Origin: Streptomyces capillispiralis
GTDB taxonomy: Bacteria; Actinomycetota; Actinomycetes; Streptomycetales; Streptomycetaceae
DNA length: 64,000 nucleotides
Reading direction: 5' to 3'
Assembly (NCBI RefSeq): GCF_007829875.1
Contig: NZ_VIWV01000001.1
Location: 7,204,001 to 7,268,000 of the forward strand
The notes beneath the pieces were generated by a model. The model searched no databases, had not been told where the DNA came from, and worked only from the letters and a program-made list of their open reading frames with translations. Made by a program: the position numbers and the translations under genes. Below are positions 42,552 through 50,719 of this stretch, in pieces (within the stretch, counting starts at the first letter, position 1; every line of letters starts with the position of its first letter).

Positions 42552-43454
42552 TCAGGTGTGCGTGGTGAGGTAGGCGGGGCCCTCGCCACGACGGGCCTGT
42601 TCGATGGCGTCGAGGCGGGCGAAGGCGCGCGGCGCCATCAGTCCCTGCCAGGTGGCGAGGTCGTGCACGGCCCACATGTCGTGCTCGGCGGGATCGAGTC
42701 GGATCCGACCGAGCTGCTCTGCGGTCAGCCGCCCTCCGTCGAAGATGAGCCCTACCTTGTTCAGCGGCAGGCGGGGCCCGGCGTGCAGGAAGTGCGTGAG
42801 GAGAAGCTTCGGCGTATCCAGGCCCAGTTCGAGGCCGGTCTCTTCGACTGCTTCGCGGCGAGCGGTTTGCAGCGGGTCCTCTCCTTGGGCGTCCAGGTTG
42901 CCGCCCGGGAACTGCCAGAGGCGCGAGCCGTAGACCGAGCGCAGTTGAACCGGCCGGTCGTGTTCGTCGCGGATGTACAGGCAGCCGTACACCGTGTGGT
43001 GGGGGACGGTGTGCGCGTACTGCGCGGGCGTCATCGGCATCGGTCGGCCTGGCCGTGCAGGGCGGTGGTCGAATGCGAAGGCGAGGACGCCGAGGCCCTC
43101 CTTGGCTGGCGGGTAGATGCTTCGCAGGTTGGCGAGCAGTTCTCCGGGCGGCCCGTTCGGGTCGATGCGCGCGGGGTCCTCTGAACTGAGCAGATCCTCG
43201 AAGGAGGGGTACGGGGTGATCCGCTGCACGATGACGTCGAGCTCCCGGCCGGTGTCGCGGTCGTGGAAGACGACCGTGTCGCCGACGGCAACGGCGCGCT
43301 TCCGCGGGGTGGCCACCCTCACTTCGATCGTCTTGCGGCCTGCTTCCACTAGGCGGTAGTACCGCGGGAGCAGGCGCATGTGGTGCTCTTGCCGTTCCTC
43401 TCTGGCCGCCGGACTCGGGACGGCTGGGATCGCCTGTTGGGTGTCGTCTGGCAC
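42552..43454 (-). CDS. ASCH-NUDIX fusion protein
   Basis: 300 residues from GTG 43454 (GGAGG five bases upstream). Residues about 25-135 form an ASCH domain: RYYRLVEAGRKTIEVRVATP and VGDTVVFHD, with the usual GxKxxExR core. A NUDIX domain follows at about 150-290 (FPGGNLDAQGEDPLQTARRE, EETGLEL). ASCH domains bind RNA or modified nucleosides, so the pair suggests recognition plus hydrolysis of a nucleotide derivative. Confidence 0.8.
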   Translation of the reverse strand: MPDDTQQAIPAVPSPAAREERQEHHMRLLPRYYRLVEAGRKTIEVRVATPRKRAVAVGDTVVFHDRDTGRELDVIVQRITPYPSFEDLLSSEDPARIDPNGPPGELLANLRSIYPPAKEGLGVLAFAFDHRPARPGRPMPMTPAQYAHTVPHHTVYGCLYIRDEHDRPVQLRSVYGSRLWQFPGGNLDAQGEDPLQTARREAVEETGLELGLDTPKLLLTHFLHAGPRLPLNKVGLIFDGGRLTAEQLGRIRLDPAEHDMWAVHDLATWQGLMAPRAFARLDAIEQARRGEGPAYLTTHT

Positions 43455-43703
43455 ACATGCCTCCGATAGATACGGTGTGGTTCGTTGCGTTCAGCGGCTC
43501 ATGGAAGGTGAACGGGGGTTGCTCCGTGACGGAATCTTCAGGGTGGACCATGTCCCGCCCCCTGCTCCGTCGGCCCGTCACACCCGGCTGCTCTCGCGGG
43601 CCGCGGAGGTGTCCGACCAGCTGGCGATGTAGCCCACTGCTTGTTTCGGCGAGCTGCCGCACTTCCTCGGGCGGGAGGTCCGGGTGCATGGAAGCGGCCA
43701 TGT
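43455..43703 (-). other. gap with a possible broken small gene
   Basis: Two bases after the triple-NUDIX stop an ATG (43701) opens MAASMHPDLPPEEVRQLAE; shifting one frame gives QAVGYIASWSDTSAARESSRV and a stop. Joined, they would be a natural small protein of about 45 residues. Either a frameshifted remnant or chance. Confidence 0.25.
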
Positions 43704-45194
43704 TCACACCCAGCCCGTTTCGGAGTAGGAGCGGCCGGCCCGGATGCCTTCGATGGCGACCCTGGTATAGGGGACGAGGTCCTCGGGGAGGGCGGCCGGA
43801 TCCCAGAACTTCCACTGGGTGCACTTGTCCGGCTCGCGTAGTTCCGGCTCGCCGCCCCAGGTCCGAGCGCGGAAGAACAGGCCCATGCGGGGCCGGCCCC
43901 CGGCCCGGTCGATGTGGTGGACGACGTGGACGAGTTCGACGTCCTGTCGTTCGATGCGCAGACCGGCCTCCTCCCAAGCCTCTCTGATCAGGCAGGTAAT
44001 GGCGCACTCCTGCTCGCAGTGGCCGGCCAGGACGTGCCAGGTGGAAGGCGCGAAGTTGGAATCGGGGTGGCGCAGCCCGAGCAGCACCGTCCCGTCAGGC
44101 CGTTCCAGGTAGAGGTGAACGCCGATGATGTTGGGAACCGTGCCGTGCGGAGCGGCCGGGCGGCGCCCCTCGTGCGATGCGGGCCCGCTCTGCGACGTGG
44201 TGCGGGATGCGCCGGCCGGGCGGCTGGCGGCGTGGCGCCGTACGAGGGCGCTGGTGGTGTCTGCGATGCGGAGGCGGTGGAGGTCGTCGGGGGCGAACCA
44301 GGCCAGCATCACCCCTTCCGTCAGGTGGAGTTCGCGGGGGTCACCGTTCCAGCGGCCGGCGTAGATGGCGATGGGTACGGTCACGCCGGCGTCGTCGGTT
44401 GCTTCCTCGATGCCGAACGGGGTCAGGTCGGCGATGTGGAGGTCGGCTTCCTCGGCCAGTTCGCGCCGCACAGTGTGCTCCAGGGTGGCGTCCTGGGGCT
44501 CTCGGCCACCACCCAGCAGTGACCACATCCCCGGCTCCCAGATCCGGCCGGGGAAGTAGTCGCGCAGGTGGAGCAGGTACTCGCCACGGTCGTTGTAGAT
44601 CAGGGCCGAGGCGTTGGCGGTCGCCGGTCCGGTTCCGGGCGGGAGCTTGAGCAGCTTCTGGCGCAGGGAGGGGGAGGCCACTCTGTCCGCGGGACGCCAT
44701 TCGATGCCGCCGACCTCTTCTTCCTGCAGCACCAGCGGCACCTCTGCCGCGGTCTGCAGGCGGAAGAGGAACCGGAGGTCGAAGTGCCGGTGGCCGGGTT
44801 CCCCCTTGCCCGGGTGGGCGTCGATGTCGTGTATGTCGATGTCGAACGGGACAGTCTCGTAGCCGGGCCACGGTGCCACGGCCTGGGGCGGAATCCCCGT
44901 CTCCTCGTGCAGCTCCCGAAGAGCCGCCCCTGCCAGAGACTCGTCCTCGGGCTCGGTGTGTCCGCCGGGAGCGAGGACTTTGCCGCTCGCCAGGTGCAGC
45001 ACGTGCAGGACGCGGCCGAGCGGATCGACGACGATCGCGCCGCAGGTGACGTGTCCGGTGAAGGTGGAGCGGCTGGCGATATCGGTGGGACGGTCGAGGG
45101 CGCCCAGGATGCCGCCGAGCTGCGCGCGTTCGTGAGGGTGGCGAGCGAGGTAGGTCTCGACGGTGGTGCGGATGTGGTCGGGTGACAGCGGCAT
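43704..45194 (-). CDS. triple-NUDIX protein
   Basis: 496 residues with three NUDIX domains in one chain: about 45-165 (GGHTEPEDESLAGAALRELH, EETGI), about 195-310 (GGGREPQDATLEHTVRRELA, EEADL) and about 355-490 (GHCEQECAITCLIREAW, EEAGL). Domain 1 is close to canonical; 2 has Asp for Glu and lacks the last Gly; 3 has a shifted first half. Some domains may bind rather than cut. Proteins with three NUDIX units are rare. No membrane or secretion signal. Confidence 0.85.
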   Translation of the reverse strand: MPLSPDHIRTTVETYLARHPHERAQLGGILGALDRPTDIASRSTFTGHVTCGAIVVDPLGRVLHVLHLASGKVLAPGGHTEPEDESLAGAALRELHEETGIPPQAVAPWPGYETVPFDIDIHDIDAHPGKGEPGHRHFDLRFLFRLQTAAEVPLVLQEEEVGGIEWRPADRVASPSLRQKLLKLPPGTGPATANASALIYNDRGEYLLHLRDYFPGRIWEPGMWSLLGGGREPQDATLEHTVRRELAEEADLHIADLTPFGIEEATDDAGVTVPIAIYAGRWNGDPRELHLTEGVMLAWFAPDDLHRLRIADTTSALVRRHAASRPAGASRTTSQSGPASHEGRRPAAPHGTVPNIIGVHLYLERPDGTVLLGLRHPDSNFAPSTWHVLAGHCEQECAITCLIREAWEEAGLRIERQDVELVHVVHHIDRAGGRPRMGLFFRARTWGGEPELREPDKCTQWKFWDPAALPEDLVPYTRVAIEGIRAGRSYSETGWV

Positions 45195-45251
45195 TCGGCT
45201 ACCTCAGAGGAGCGTGAAGCGGGACAAATGGAGACGGGGTAGTCGTTCGTG

Positions 45252-46391
45252 TCAGCTCAGCCGCATCCCCTCAGCAGGGATCTCCTCGATGGCAGCGGGC
45301 CGAGCGGCAGGCAGACCCCACCGCTCCCGGGCCGTCTCAGCGGCAAGCAGGGCTTGCCGCGCTCCGGGCGGCCCCCATCCGAGCAGGGCGGCTGCTTGGG
45401 CGGGGGAGGCGAGCAGGCGTGCGAAGGGGTGGCCGGTGGCAGGGTCGACGGCCGCCGGCCCGACGGCGGTGACCCGGGCGGCCAAGCGGAGCCGGGCGTT
45501 GGGCCCCACCCCGCCGTAGACCTCACCGGTTTCGTCCAGCACCCAGCCCAGTCGCACCGGGTCAGTCAGAGCGAGCTGCGCTTCCTCGGCGGCTTCCCGG
45601 TGGAGGGTGTCCTCGGGAGTCGCGTCGGTCTTCTCCACCGTGCCGCCTGGCAGCATCGGCAGCGCGCCTCGCGGGCCGGGGTCGGCCAAGAGGACGACCC
45701 GGCCGTCGGGGACGAAGCACCACGCCCAGGCTTGCTGCACGGGGAGCCGTTCCGGGACGGGGTCGCGGTTGAAGGGGCTCTCCCACAGAGGCCGGTAGCA
45801 AACGTGCACGTCATGGCGGTCCAGTACCGGGACGTCGAGGATGTGCCGGCCGTCCGCGAGGTGAGCGGTGGCTGTGTTCCCGAGCCGTGCACGGTAGGCC
45901 GCGAGCATGATCTGCCCGTCCACGCGGCGCAGCCGCTGCACCGCGTCCCGGGTCTCCAGGAAGGCGTACTCGGACAGCTCCTCGCGCGGGAGGCGGATGG
46001 CCTCCGCCTGGTCAGGAGTGAGCGTTCCGCCATCGAAAACGAACCGGATCTCTCCGGGGAAACGCGTGCTGTGCTGGCTGTCCGGGTGGTGCGGGGAGAG
46101 GGAGTGGACGGCGAGCACGCCCGACAGGGGCAGGCTCGTCAGGCCGAGCTCCTCGGTGATCTCGCGCCGGCAGGCGACGTGCGGGTGTTCGCCGGGTTCG
46201 ACGACTCCTCCGGGCAGCAGCCACCGGCCGTCCTCGCGGTAGGTGGGGTGAACGAGCAGGACGCGGCCGACTTGGTCAGTGACGAGCGCGGCGGCGCCGA
46301 CCCACACCGTGTGCCGGGGGACGGCGTGCTGCCCTGCGGACAGGGCGGCACGCGGTGCGACGTCATCCGAACCTGAGACGGGAGTGGTCAC
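45252..46391 (-). CDS. double-NUDIX protein
   Basis: 379 residues from GTG 46391 (GGAAGG nine bases upstream). First NUDIX box is canonical (GGVVEPGEHPHVACRREIT, EELGL); the second is degenerate (GGTVEKTDATPEDTLHREAA, EEAQL). The RFVFDGGTLT stretch resembles the FDGG segment in the ASCH-NUDIX protein (LIFDGGRLT), as in a group of NUDIX enzymes where the region after the box covers the substrate. 57 bases upstream of the triple-NUDIX gene. Confidence 0.85.
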   Translation of the reverse strand: MTTPVSGSDDVAPRAALSAGQHAVPRHTVWVGAAALVTDQVGRVLLVHPTYREDGRWLLPGGVVEPGEHPHVACRREITEELGLTSLPLSGVLAVHSLSPHHPDSQHSTRFPGEIRFVFDGGTLTPDQAEAIRLPREELSEYAFLETRDAVQRLRRVDGQIMLAAYRARLGNTATAHLADGRHILDVPVLDRHDVHVCYRPLWESPFNRDPVPERLPVQQAWAWCFVPDGRVVLLADPGPRGALPMLPGGTVEKTDATPEDTLHREAAEEAQLALTDPVRLGWVLDETGEVYGGVGPNARLRLAARVTAVGPAAVDPATGHPFARLLASPAQAAALLGWGPPGARQALLAAETARERWGLPAARPAAIEEIPAEGMRLS

Positions 46392-46469
46392 TTGGCGGTG
46401 CCTTCCATATCGGTGGGGCGGGCATGGGTTCGGCACGGGCCGGGAGCGGTGATCAGGAGGTACCGCCGT

Positions 46470-47792
46470 TCATCCGGCGCTGCAGCTCCCTCGGCCGATG
46501 AGCAGTGCAGCGGGGCCGGGAACGATCGGCCAGTCCACGGTGATGCGGGTGTGCTTCTTGGCAAATACGTGCAGTTCGTGGTCTCTGGCCGGCGGGGCGC
46601 AACTGGCGGCCGGTCGGGCGGTGATGCGGGGGCAGAGGGCGCCGCGGTGGTTGTGCTGCCAGTGCCGGACCTGCTCGGCCATCTCCTGTGCAGCGAGGTG
46701 TCCTCGGGGGCCGTGGCCATGGACAACGAACTCGTACAGGCCCTTGCCCTCGTCTCCGTCGCCGATGCGCTCGGTGGCCAGTCGCGCGAGGGAGTTGCCG
46801 CGGACGATCGCGGCGCCGGGCCAGTGCTTGGGCGGCGGGTTCAGGACCCCGTTGTCGCCGTCGGAGTCGGCCGAGAGGCGGCAAAAGCCCGGCAGGGCGC
46901 CGGCGAGGTAGAGGGTGAGGGCGTCGAAGGGTTCCTGGCCGCCTACGGTGACGTGGGTGTGCGTCACGGTCGGCTCGCAGGTGAGGGCTAGGGCGAGTTC
47001 GTCGACGGGCAACGGGGTGCCGTCTTCCCAGGACAGGTGGACGCCGGTGCCTGGGACGGTGCGGCGATTCCTGTGCCAGGCGCCGTCGCCCTGCATGGCG
47101 ACAAAGCCGCAGACGATGAGCGGCTCGTCGCTGTGCAAGGCCCCGTCGCGCTTGGTGAAGCTGATGGCCCAGTGGTACCCGTGCAGACGCAACGGTGCGA
47201 CGAGACGGCCGCCCTCGGCCAGGGCGTCGATCCAGGGCAGATCCCAGGTGTCGACGGTGACCACGATGGCGTCGAATCCGCCGTCCGGTACTACCTCGGC
47301 AGGCACGTGCTCGGCGTCCGCGGTGACCACGCGGATGCGGCCGTATCCGGTCTGGGTCAGGAAGCGGGTGGCCCGGTCGGTGACGGCTGGGTCGATGTCG
47401 AGGGTGGTGACGTGGCCGGTCGGGCCGGCGAGTTCGGCGATGAGAGCAGCGTTGTAGCCGCCGGAGCCGATCTCCAAAGCGTGGTGGCCCGGCTGGATGC
47501 GGGCGGCTTCGAGCATGTCGGCCTGCAGCCAGGGTGCGGAGATGGAGCTGATGACGGTGCCGTCGTCGCTTTGGCGGGTGGCGATGATCTCGTTGGCGTA
47601 CGCAGCATGGAGGGGCCTTTCGGGGGCGAAGGCGTGCCGGGGCACGGTGCGCAGGGCGCGGTCAACCGCGGGGGTGCGGATGTGTCCGGCGGCGGCGAGT
47701 TCGTCGGCCAGTTGGTGGCGCAGAGCGGTGGCTTCGTCGAGGTCCGTGCTGGGGCGTGTGGTCACGGCGCGCCCTTCGGTCGTGCGGGTCAT
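46470..47792 (-). CDS. PIMT-type protein methyltransferase of the FxLD family
   Basis: 440 residues, start in an ATGA overlap with the ABC transporter. Protein-L-isoaspartate methyltransferase fold: VDRALRTVPRHAFAPERPLHAAY, the AdoMet motif LEIGSGGYNAALIAELAG, then IVVTVDTWDLP and CGFVAMQGDGAWH, a combination typical of methyltransferases annotated with FxLD lanthipeptide systems. Such enzymes methylate Asp to make aspartimide or isoaspartate in ribosomal peptides. No LanB/LanC or FxLD precursor is in the window. Its operon mate is an exporter. Confidence 0.8.
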   Translation of the reverse strand: MTRTTEGRAVTTRPSTDLDEATALRHQLADELAAAGHIRTPAVDRALRTVPRHAFAPERPLHAAYANEIIATRQSDDGTVISSISAPWLQADMLEAARIQPGHHALEIGSGGYNAALIAELAGPTGHVTTLDIDPAVTDRATRFLTQTGYGRIRVVTADAEHVPAEVVPDGGFDAIVVTVDTWDLPWIDALAEGGRLVAPLRLHGYHWAISFTKRDGALHSDEPLIVCGFVAMQGDGAWHRNRRTVPGTGVHLSWEDGTPLPVDELALALTCEPTVTHTHVTVGGQEPFDALTLYLAGALPGFCRLSADSDGDNGVLNPPPKHWPGAAIVRGNSLARLATERIGDGDEGKGLYEFVVHGHGPRGHLAAQEMAEQVRHWQHNHRGALCPRITARPAASCAPPARDHELHVFAKKHTRITVDWPIVPGPAALLIGRGSCSAG

Positions 47793-49780
47793 ACCTGGTC
47801 CGAGACGGTGGGCGTTGCAGGGTTCGGGATGGTCACGGTCGGGGCGTACTGGGCGGCCTGGGCGTCGAACATGGTGGCGTACCGACCGCGGGCGGCGATG
47901 AGTTCGTCGTGGGTGCCGTGCTCGGCGAGGTGTCCGTTGTTGAGGACGTAGATGTGGTCGGCGTGGCGGACGCCGGACATGCGGTGGGTGACCAGGACGA
48001 CGGCTCGGTTCGGTGCGGCGAGGCGGCGGATGCGGTCGAAAGCTTCGATTTCGGCTTCGGGGTCGAGGGCGGAAGTCGGTTCGTCGACGATGAGGACGCC
48101 GTCTGCATGTGATGTTGAACTGCGCCAGTGCGTGCGGGCCAGGCCGACTTTCTGCCATTCGCCGCCGGACAGTTCGATGGCGCCGCGGAACATGCGGGCC
48201 AGCAGACTGCGCAGGCCGTCGGGGAGTTTGGCGATGACGGGGCCGGCAACGGCGTAGTCGACCGAGGGCTTGAGGTCCTGGTCTGTAGCGGGGTGGTCGG
48301 GGCGGCCGAGGCGGATGTTCATCGCGGCGGTCACGGGCCAGCGCTGGAAGTCCTGGGTGAGCAGGGAGACACGCTCGAAGACCTGGGAGCGGTCGAGACC
48401 GGTGAGGTCCGCGTCGCCCCAGCGCAGGGTGCCGGCCTCGGGAAGCAGCATGCCCGAGAGGATCTTCATCAGGGTGCTCTTGCCGGAGCCGTTCTCACCC
48501 ACCACGGCGGTGACCGATCCCATAGGCAGGGTCAGTGACACGCTGTCCAGGGCGGCGGTGTCCCGGTCGGGGTAGCGGTAGGTGACCTGGTCCAGAACGA
48601 TTTCCCTGACGCGTTCCGGTACGGGCGCACCGCCGGCGGGCAGCGTCCGCTGGGCGGCCTGGGTGAGGAAGCGGCCGTGGTCACGGACGTAGAGGCTCTC
48701 CTCGTGGAGCTGGTTGATGTTCATGACCAGCGCGCCCAGGCTCGCCGAGCCGGTGCGTACCGCGATGACGGCGGTCCCGGCGACGGCGAGGCTCATGTGC
48801 CCGTCCATGATCAGCCAGAACATGGCCCCGTAGGTCGCCGCCATCGCCAGACCGGACAGCGCGGAGGCGACCCACTCGGTCAGGGCCTTGTTGGAGGCGA
48901 GGCGTTCCTGTTCGGCCTCGGCGCTCTCGGCCATCTGCTCGTAACGGCTCAGGAGGAAGTCGCCGACGGCGTGGAGGCGCACTTCCTGGGCGGCGGTGCG
49001 TTCGGTGAGCAGGTTGCCGATCAGGCGGCTGGCCCGCACGTGCTCGATCCAGCTCATCACCGACACGTATCGTTCCTGGGCCACGCGCATGGCGCCCCAG
49101 CCGCGCGGGGCGGCGATGAGGATCAGCATGGGCAGCAGCACGGGGTGGAGTACGGCGAGGACGCCGGCGGTGGTGATCAGCGAGATGAGGCCGTTCAGTG
49201 CGGCGACGCAGGCGCTGATCATGCGGCGGGCCGAACCCGGGCCATGCTGGGCGATGTCCACGAGCCGCCGGAAGTCGGGATCGTCGATGGCCTCCAGTTC
49301 GACGCTGGCTGCGGCGGCCAGGTACTGCGTGGTAGCGATCCGCTCGACCTTCGGCTCCAGCCGCCCTGCGCGGGAGGTGGACCAGGCGGACAGGGCGGAG
49401 TTGATGACGCCGATAGCGGCGGCGGCCAACAGTCCGGGTAACAGGGCGTGCAGCCGCTCGGCAGCGCTGCCGTTGCCGGCGAGCAGAGCGTGCATGACGG
49501 CGTTGACGGCGAGCAGGCCGGCGGCTGCGGCGATGCCTTGGCCGATCTCGCTGACCCCGACCGAGAGCAGAGCACGCCGGTCGGCCTGCCACGCCATGCG
49601 CAGCGTTGCGCCGACGAGTGTGGGCATGGAGCGCAGCGCGGACATCATGGTCAGGTCCAAGGTCGCGTGCTCGTGCTGGGACCAGCCCATGTCGTAGCGC
49701 AGGGGGCCGCCGAACAGCTCGTGTTCGGCGTCGGAGACCTGCGGATCGGCCATCGTGACCGGGCCGAAGAATCTCTTCAC
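47789..49780 (-). CDS. ABC exporter, fused membrane and ATPase domains
   Basis: 663 residues. A membrane domain with about six segments in the first 330 residues, then an ATPase with Walker A GENGSGKST, signature LSGGEWQKVGLAR and Walker B VLIVDEPTSALD. Half-transporter acting as a homodimer, like peptide or lipid exporters of the MsbA/LanT type without a peptidase domain. Coupled to the NUDIX gene upstream (GTGA) and the PIMT gene downstream (ATGA), which ties methyltransferase and export together. Confidence 0.9.
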   Translation of the reverse strand: MKRFFGPVTMADPQVSDAEHELFGGPLRYDMGWSQHEHATLDLTMMSALRSMPTLVGATLRMAWQADRRALLSVGVSEIGQGIAAAAGLLAVNAVMHALLAGNGSAAERLHALLPGLLAAAAIGVINSALSAWSTSRAGRLEPKVERIATTQYLAAAASVELEAIDDPDFRRLVDIAQHGPGSARRMISACVAALNGLISLITTAGVLAVLHPVLLPMLILIAAPRGWGAMRVAQERYVSVMSWIEHVRASRLIGNLLTERTAAQEVRLHAVGDFLLSRYEQMAESAEAEQERLASNKALTEWVASALSGLAMAATYGAMFWLIMDGHMSLAVAGTAVIAVRTGSASLGALVMNINQLHEESLYVRDHGRFLTQAAQRTLPAGGAPVPERVREIVLDQVTYRYPDRDTAALDSVSLTLPMGSVTAVVGENGSGKSTLMKILSGMLLPEAGTLRWGDADLTGLDRSQVFERVSLLTQDFQRWPVTAAMNIRLGRPDHPATDQDLKPSVDYAVAGPVIAKLPDGLRSLLARMFRGAIELSGGEWQKVGLARTHWRSSTSHADGVLIVDEPTSALDPEAEIEAFDRIRRLAAPNRAVVLVTHRMSGVRHADHIYVLNNGHLAEHGTHDELIAARGRYATMFDAQAAQYAPTVTIPNPATPTVSDQV

Positions 49781-50244
49781 CGGGCGCCTCCCGCAGGCCA
49801 GTTGATGGCCCGGTAGGACGGGCCGTGGGTGAGCATGTGGAAGATGGTGGCGGTGTAGGGGTGACAGTCCGGCGACGGTCGTTCCATCGGCACCCAGAAG
49901 AGCCCTTCGTGCTTGTGTGGCTCGGCGTTGTACGGCTCACCCGTCCAGGACTGCGCCCCGAACACGGCGGTGATCCGGTCCAGGCCATTGTCGGAGTCGT
50001 GGTGGTGGATGAGCCCGCAGAACTCCTGCTGCTCAGCAGTGATAAGGACCCCCACCTCCTCCATGGCCTCGCGTCGCGCAGCATGGTCGAGTGGTTCGCC
50101 GACTTCCAGGTGGCCGCCCACGACAGTGAGCTGTCCCGGTGCGAGGGCGGCGTCCAGTGCGCGGCGTACGCACAGGGCGGTGCCGTTCGTACGGGGCAGG
50201 ACCTGTGCCACGTCGGCGATCAGCTGGTGAGGCGAGTCGCTCAC
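49777..50244 (-). CDS. NUDIX hydrolase
   Basis: 155 residues with a canonical box GGHLEVGEPLDHAARREAM, EEVGV at about 42-65. GTG start overlaps the stop of a 39-residue ORF (GTGA) and its own stop overlaps the ABC gene. Single-domain, so probably a catalytic NUDIX. Substrate not predictable. Confidence 0.85.
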   Translation of the reverse strand: MSDSPHQLIADVAQVLPRTNGTALCVRRALDAALAPGQLTVVGGHLEVGEPLDHAARREAMEEVGVLITAEQQEFCGLIHHHDSDNGLDRITAVFGAQSWTGEPYNAEPHKHEGLFWVPMERPSPDCHPYTATIFHMLTHGPSYRAINWPAGGAR

Positions 50245-50360
50245 GGGCGGCCCTCCTGTACCAGGCGTTCTACGGTGTGCCGATCATTGGTCACCAGGGC
50301 ACCGCCGTGCCGAAAGCTATAGGTGAGGACGGAGGACGGGAGAGGTGTGGGCTGCGTCAT
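50241..50360 (-). CDS. 39-residue coupled ORF
   Basis: ATG 50360 with GAGG nine bases upstream. Product MTQPTPLPSSVLTYSFRHGG followed by ALVTNDRHTVERLVQEGRP. Its stop overlaps the NUDIX start and its start overlaps the stop of the 47-residue ORF, so both ends are coupled. No cysteine. Could be a small regulatory protein or a precursor peptide for the PIMT enzyme and exporter downstream. No family recognised. Confidence 0.5.
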   Translation of the reverse strand: MTQPTPLPSSVLTYSFRHGGALVTNDRHTVERLVQEGRP

Positions 50361-50500
50361 GCCAGGTACCTCGTATCCGGTCGTGACCCGTCGGCGAGCA
50401 GAGCTGCGCGACCGGAGGTGAGGTGAAGGCTGGCGCCCGAGGAGGTAACGGCATTTTCGAACGCAGGATGAACGAGTCCAGGACGGCGTACGGGATGCAT
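50357..50500 (-). CDS. 47-residue coupled ORF, candidate precursor peptide
   Basis: ATG 50500 with GAGGAG five bases upstream, an excellent ribosome site. Product MHPVRRPGLVHPAFENAVTS, then SGASLHLTSGRAALLADGSR and PDTRYLA. Rich in Ser/Thr in the centre, with an Asp-Gly near the end that would be a natural aspartimide site for the PIMT-type enzyme. The next ORF starts in its stop codon. No family recognised; precursor role is inference. Confidence 0.45.
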   Translation of the reverse strand: MHPVRRPGLVHPAFENAVTSSGASLHLTSGRAALLADGSRPDTRYLA

Positions 50501-50584
50501 GGGGACTCCTCGGGGCGAGATGCGGACAGGTGATCGGGTAACGGCGGTCCTGCTGTAGCCGTAACGGGTGGAGGGGGGCGAAAT

Positions 50585-50719
50585 CTAGAACGCGATTTCG
50601 GATACCGGGCTCTCTCCTTGTGTGGTCGGGTGGGGCGGGCTGTGATGCAGTGTTCGATCACTCATGTGGGTTGCGGTACCTCCTGCGGGGGATTGCCGGG
50701 GGGGCGCTTGGTCAGTCAT
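50585..50719 (-). CDS. 44-residue ORF coupled to the CYTH-like gene
   Basis: Starts in the ATGA overlap at the end of the CYTH-like gene (ATG 50719). Product MTDQAPPRQSPAGGTATHMS, then DRTLHHSPPHPTTQGESPVS and EIAF. An internal ATG at 50665 has CAGGAGG 13 bases upstream. Pro/Ser/Thr-rich, no Cys. Either a small partner protein or a peptide substrate. The 84 bases after it hold nothing recognisable. Confidence 0.4.
   Translation of the reverse strand: MTDQAPPRQSPAGGTATHMSDRTLHHSPPHPTTQGESPVSEIAF

Noticed and set aside
42523..44007. Very long minus frame extending the methyltransferase-NUDIX gene to 894 residues
   Set aside because: The extra 495 codons are Arg/Pro-rich and overlap the ASCH-NUDIX and triple-NUDIX genes; GTG 42522 has a perfect ribosome site.
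50241..50719. FxLD lanthipeptide precursor for the PIMT-type enzyme
   Set aside because: None of the three small ORFs contains an FxLD motif or cysteine, and no lanthionine enzymes are present.
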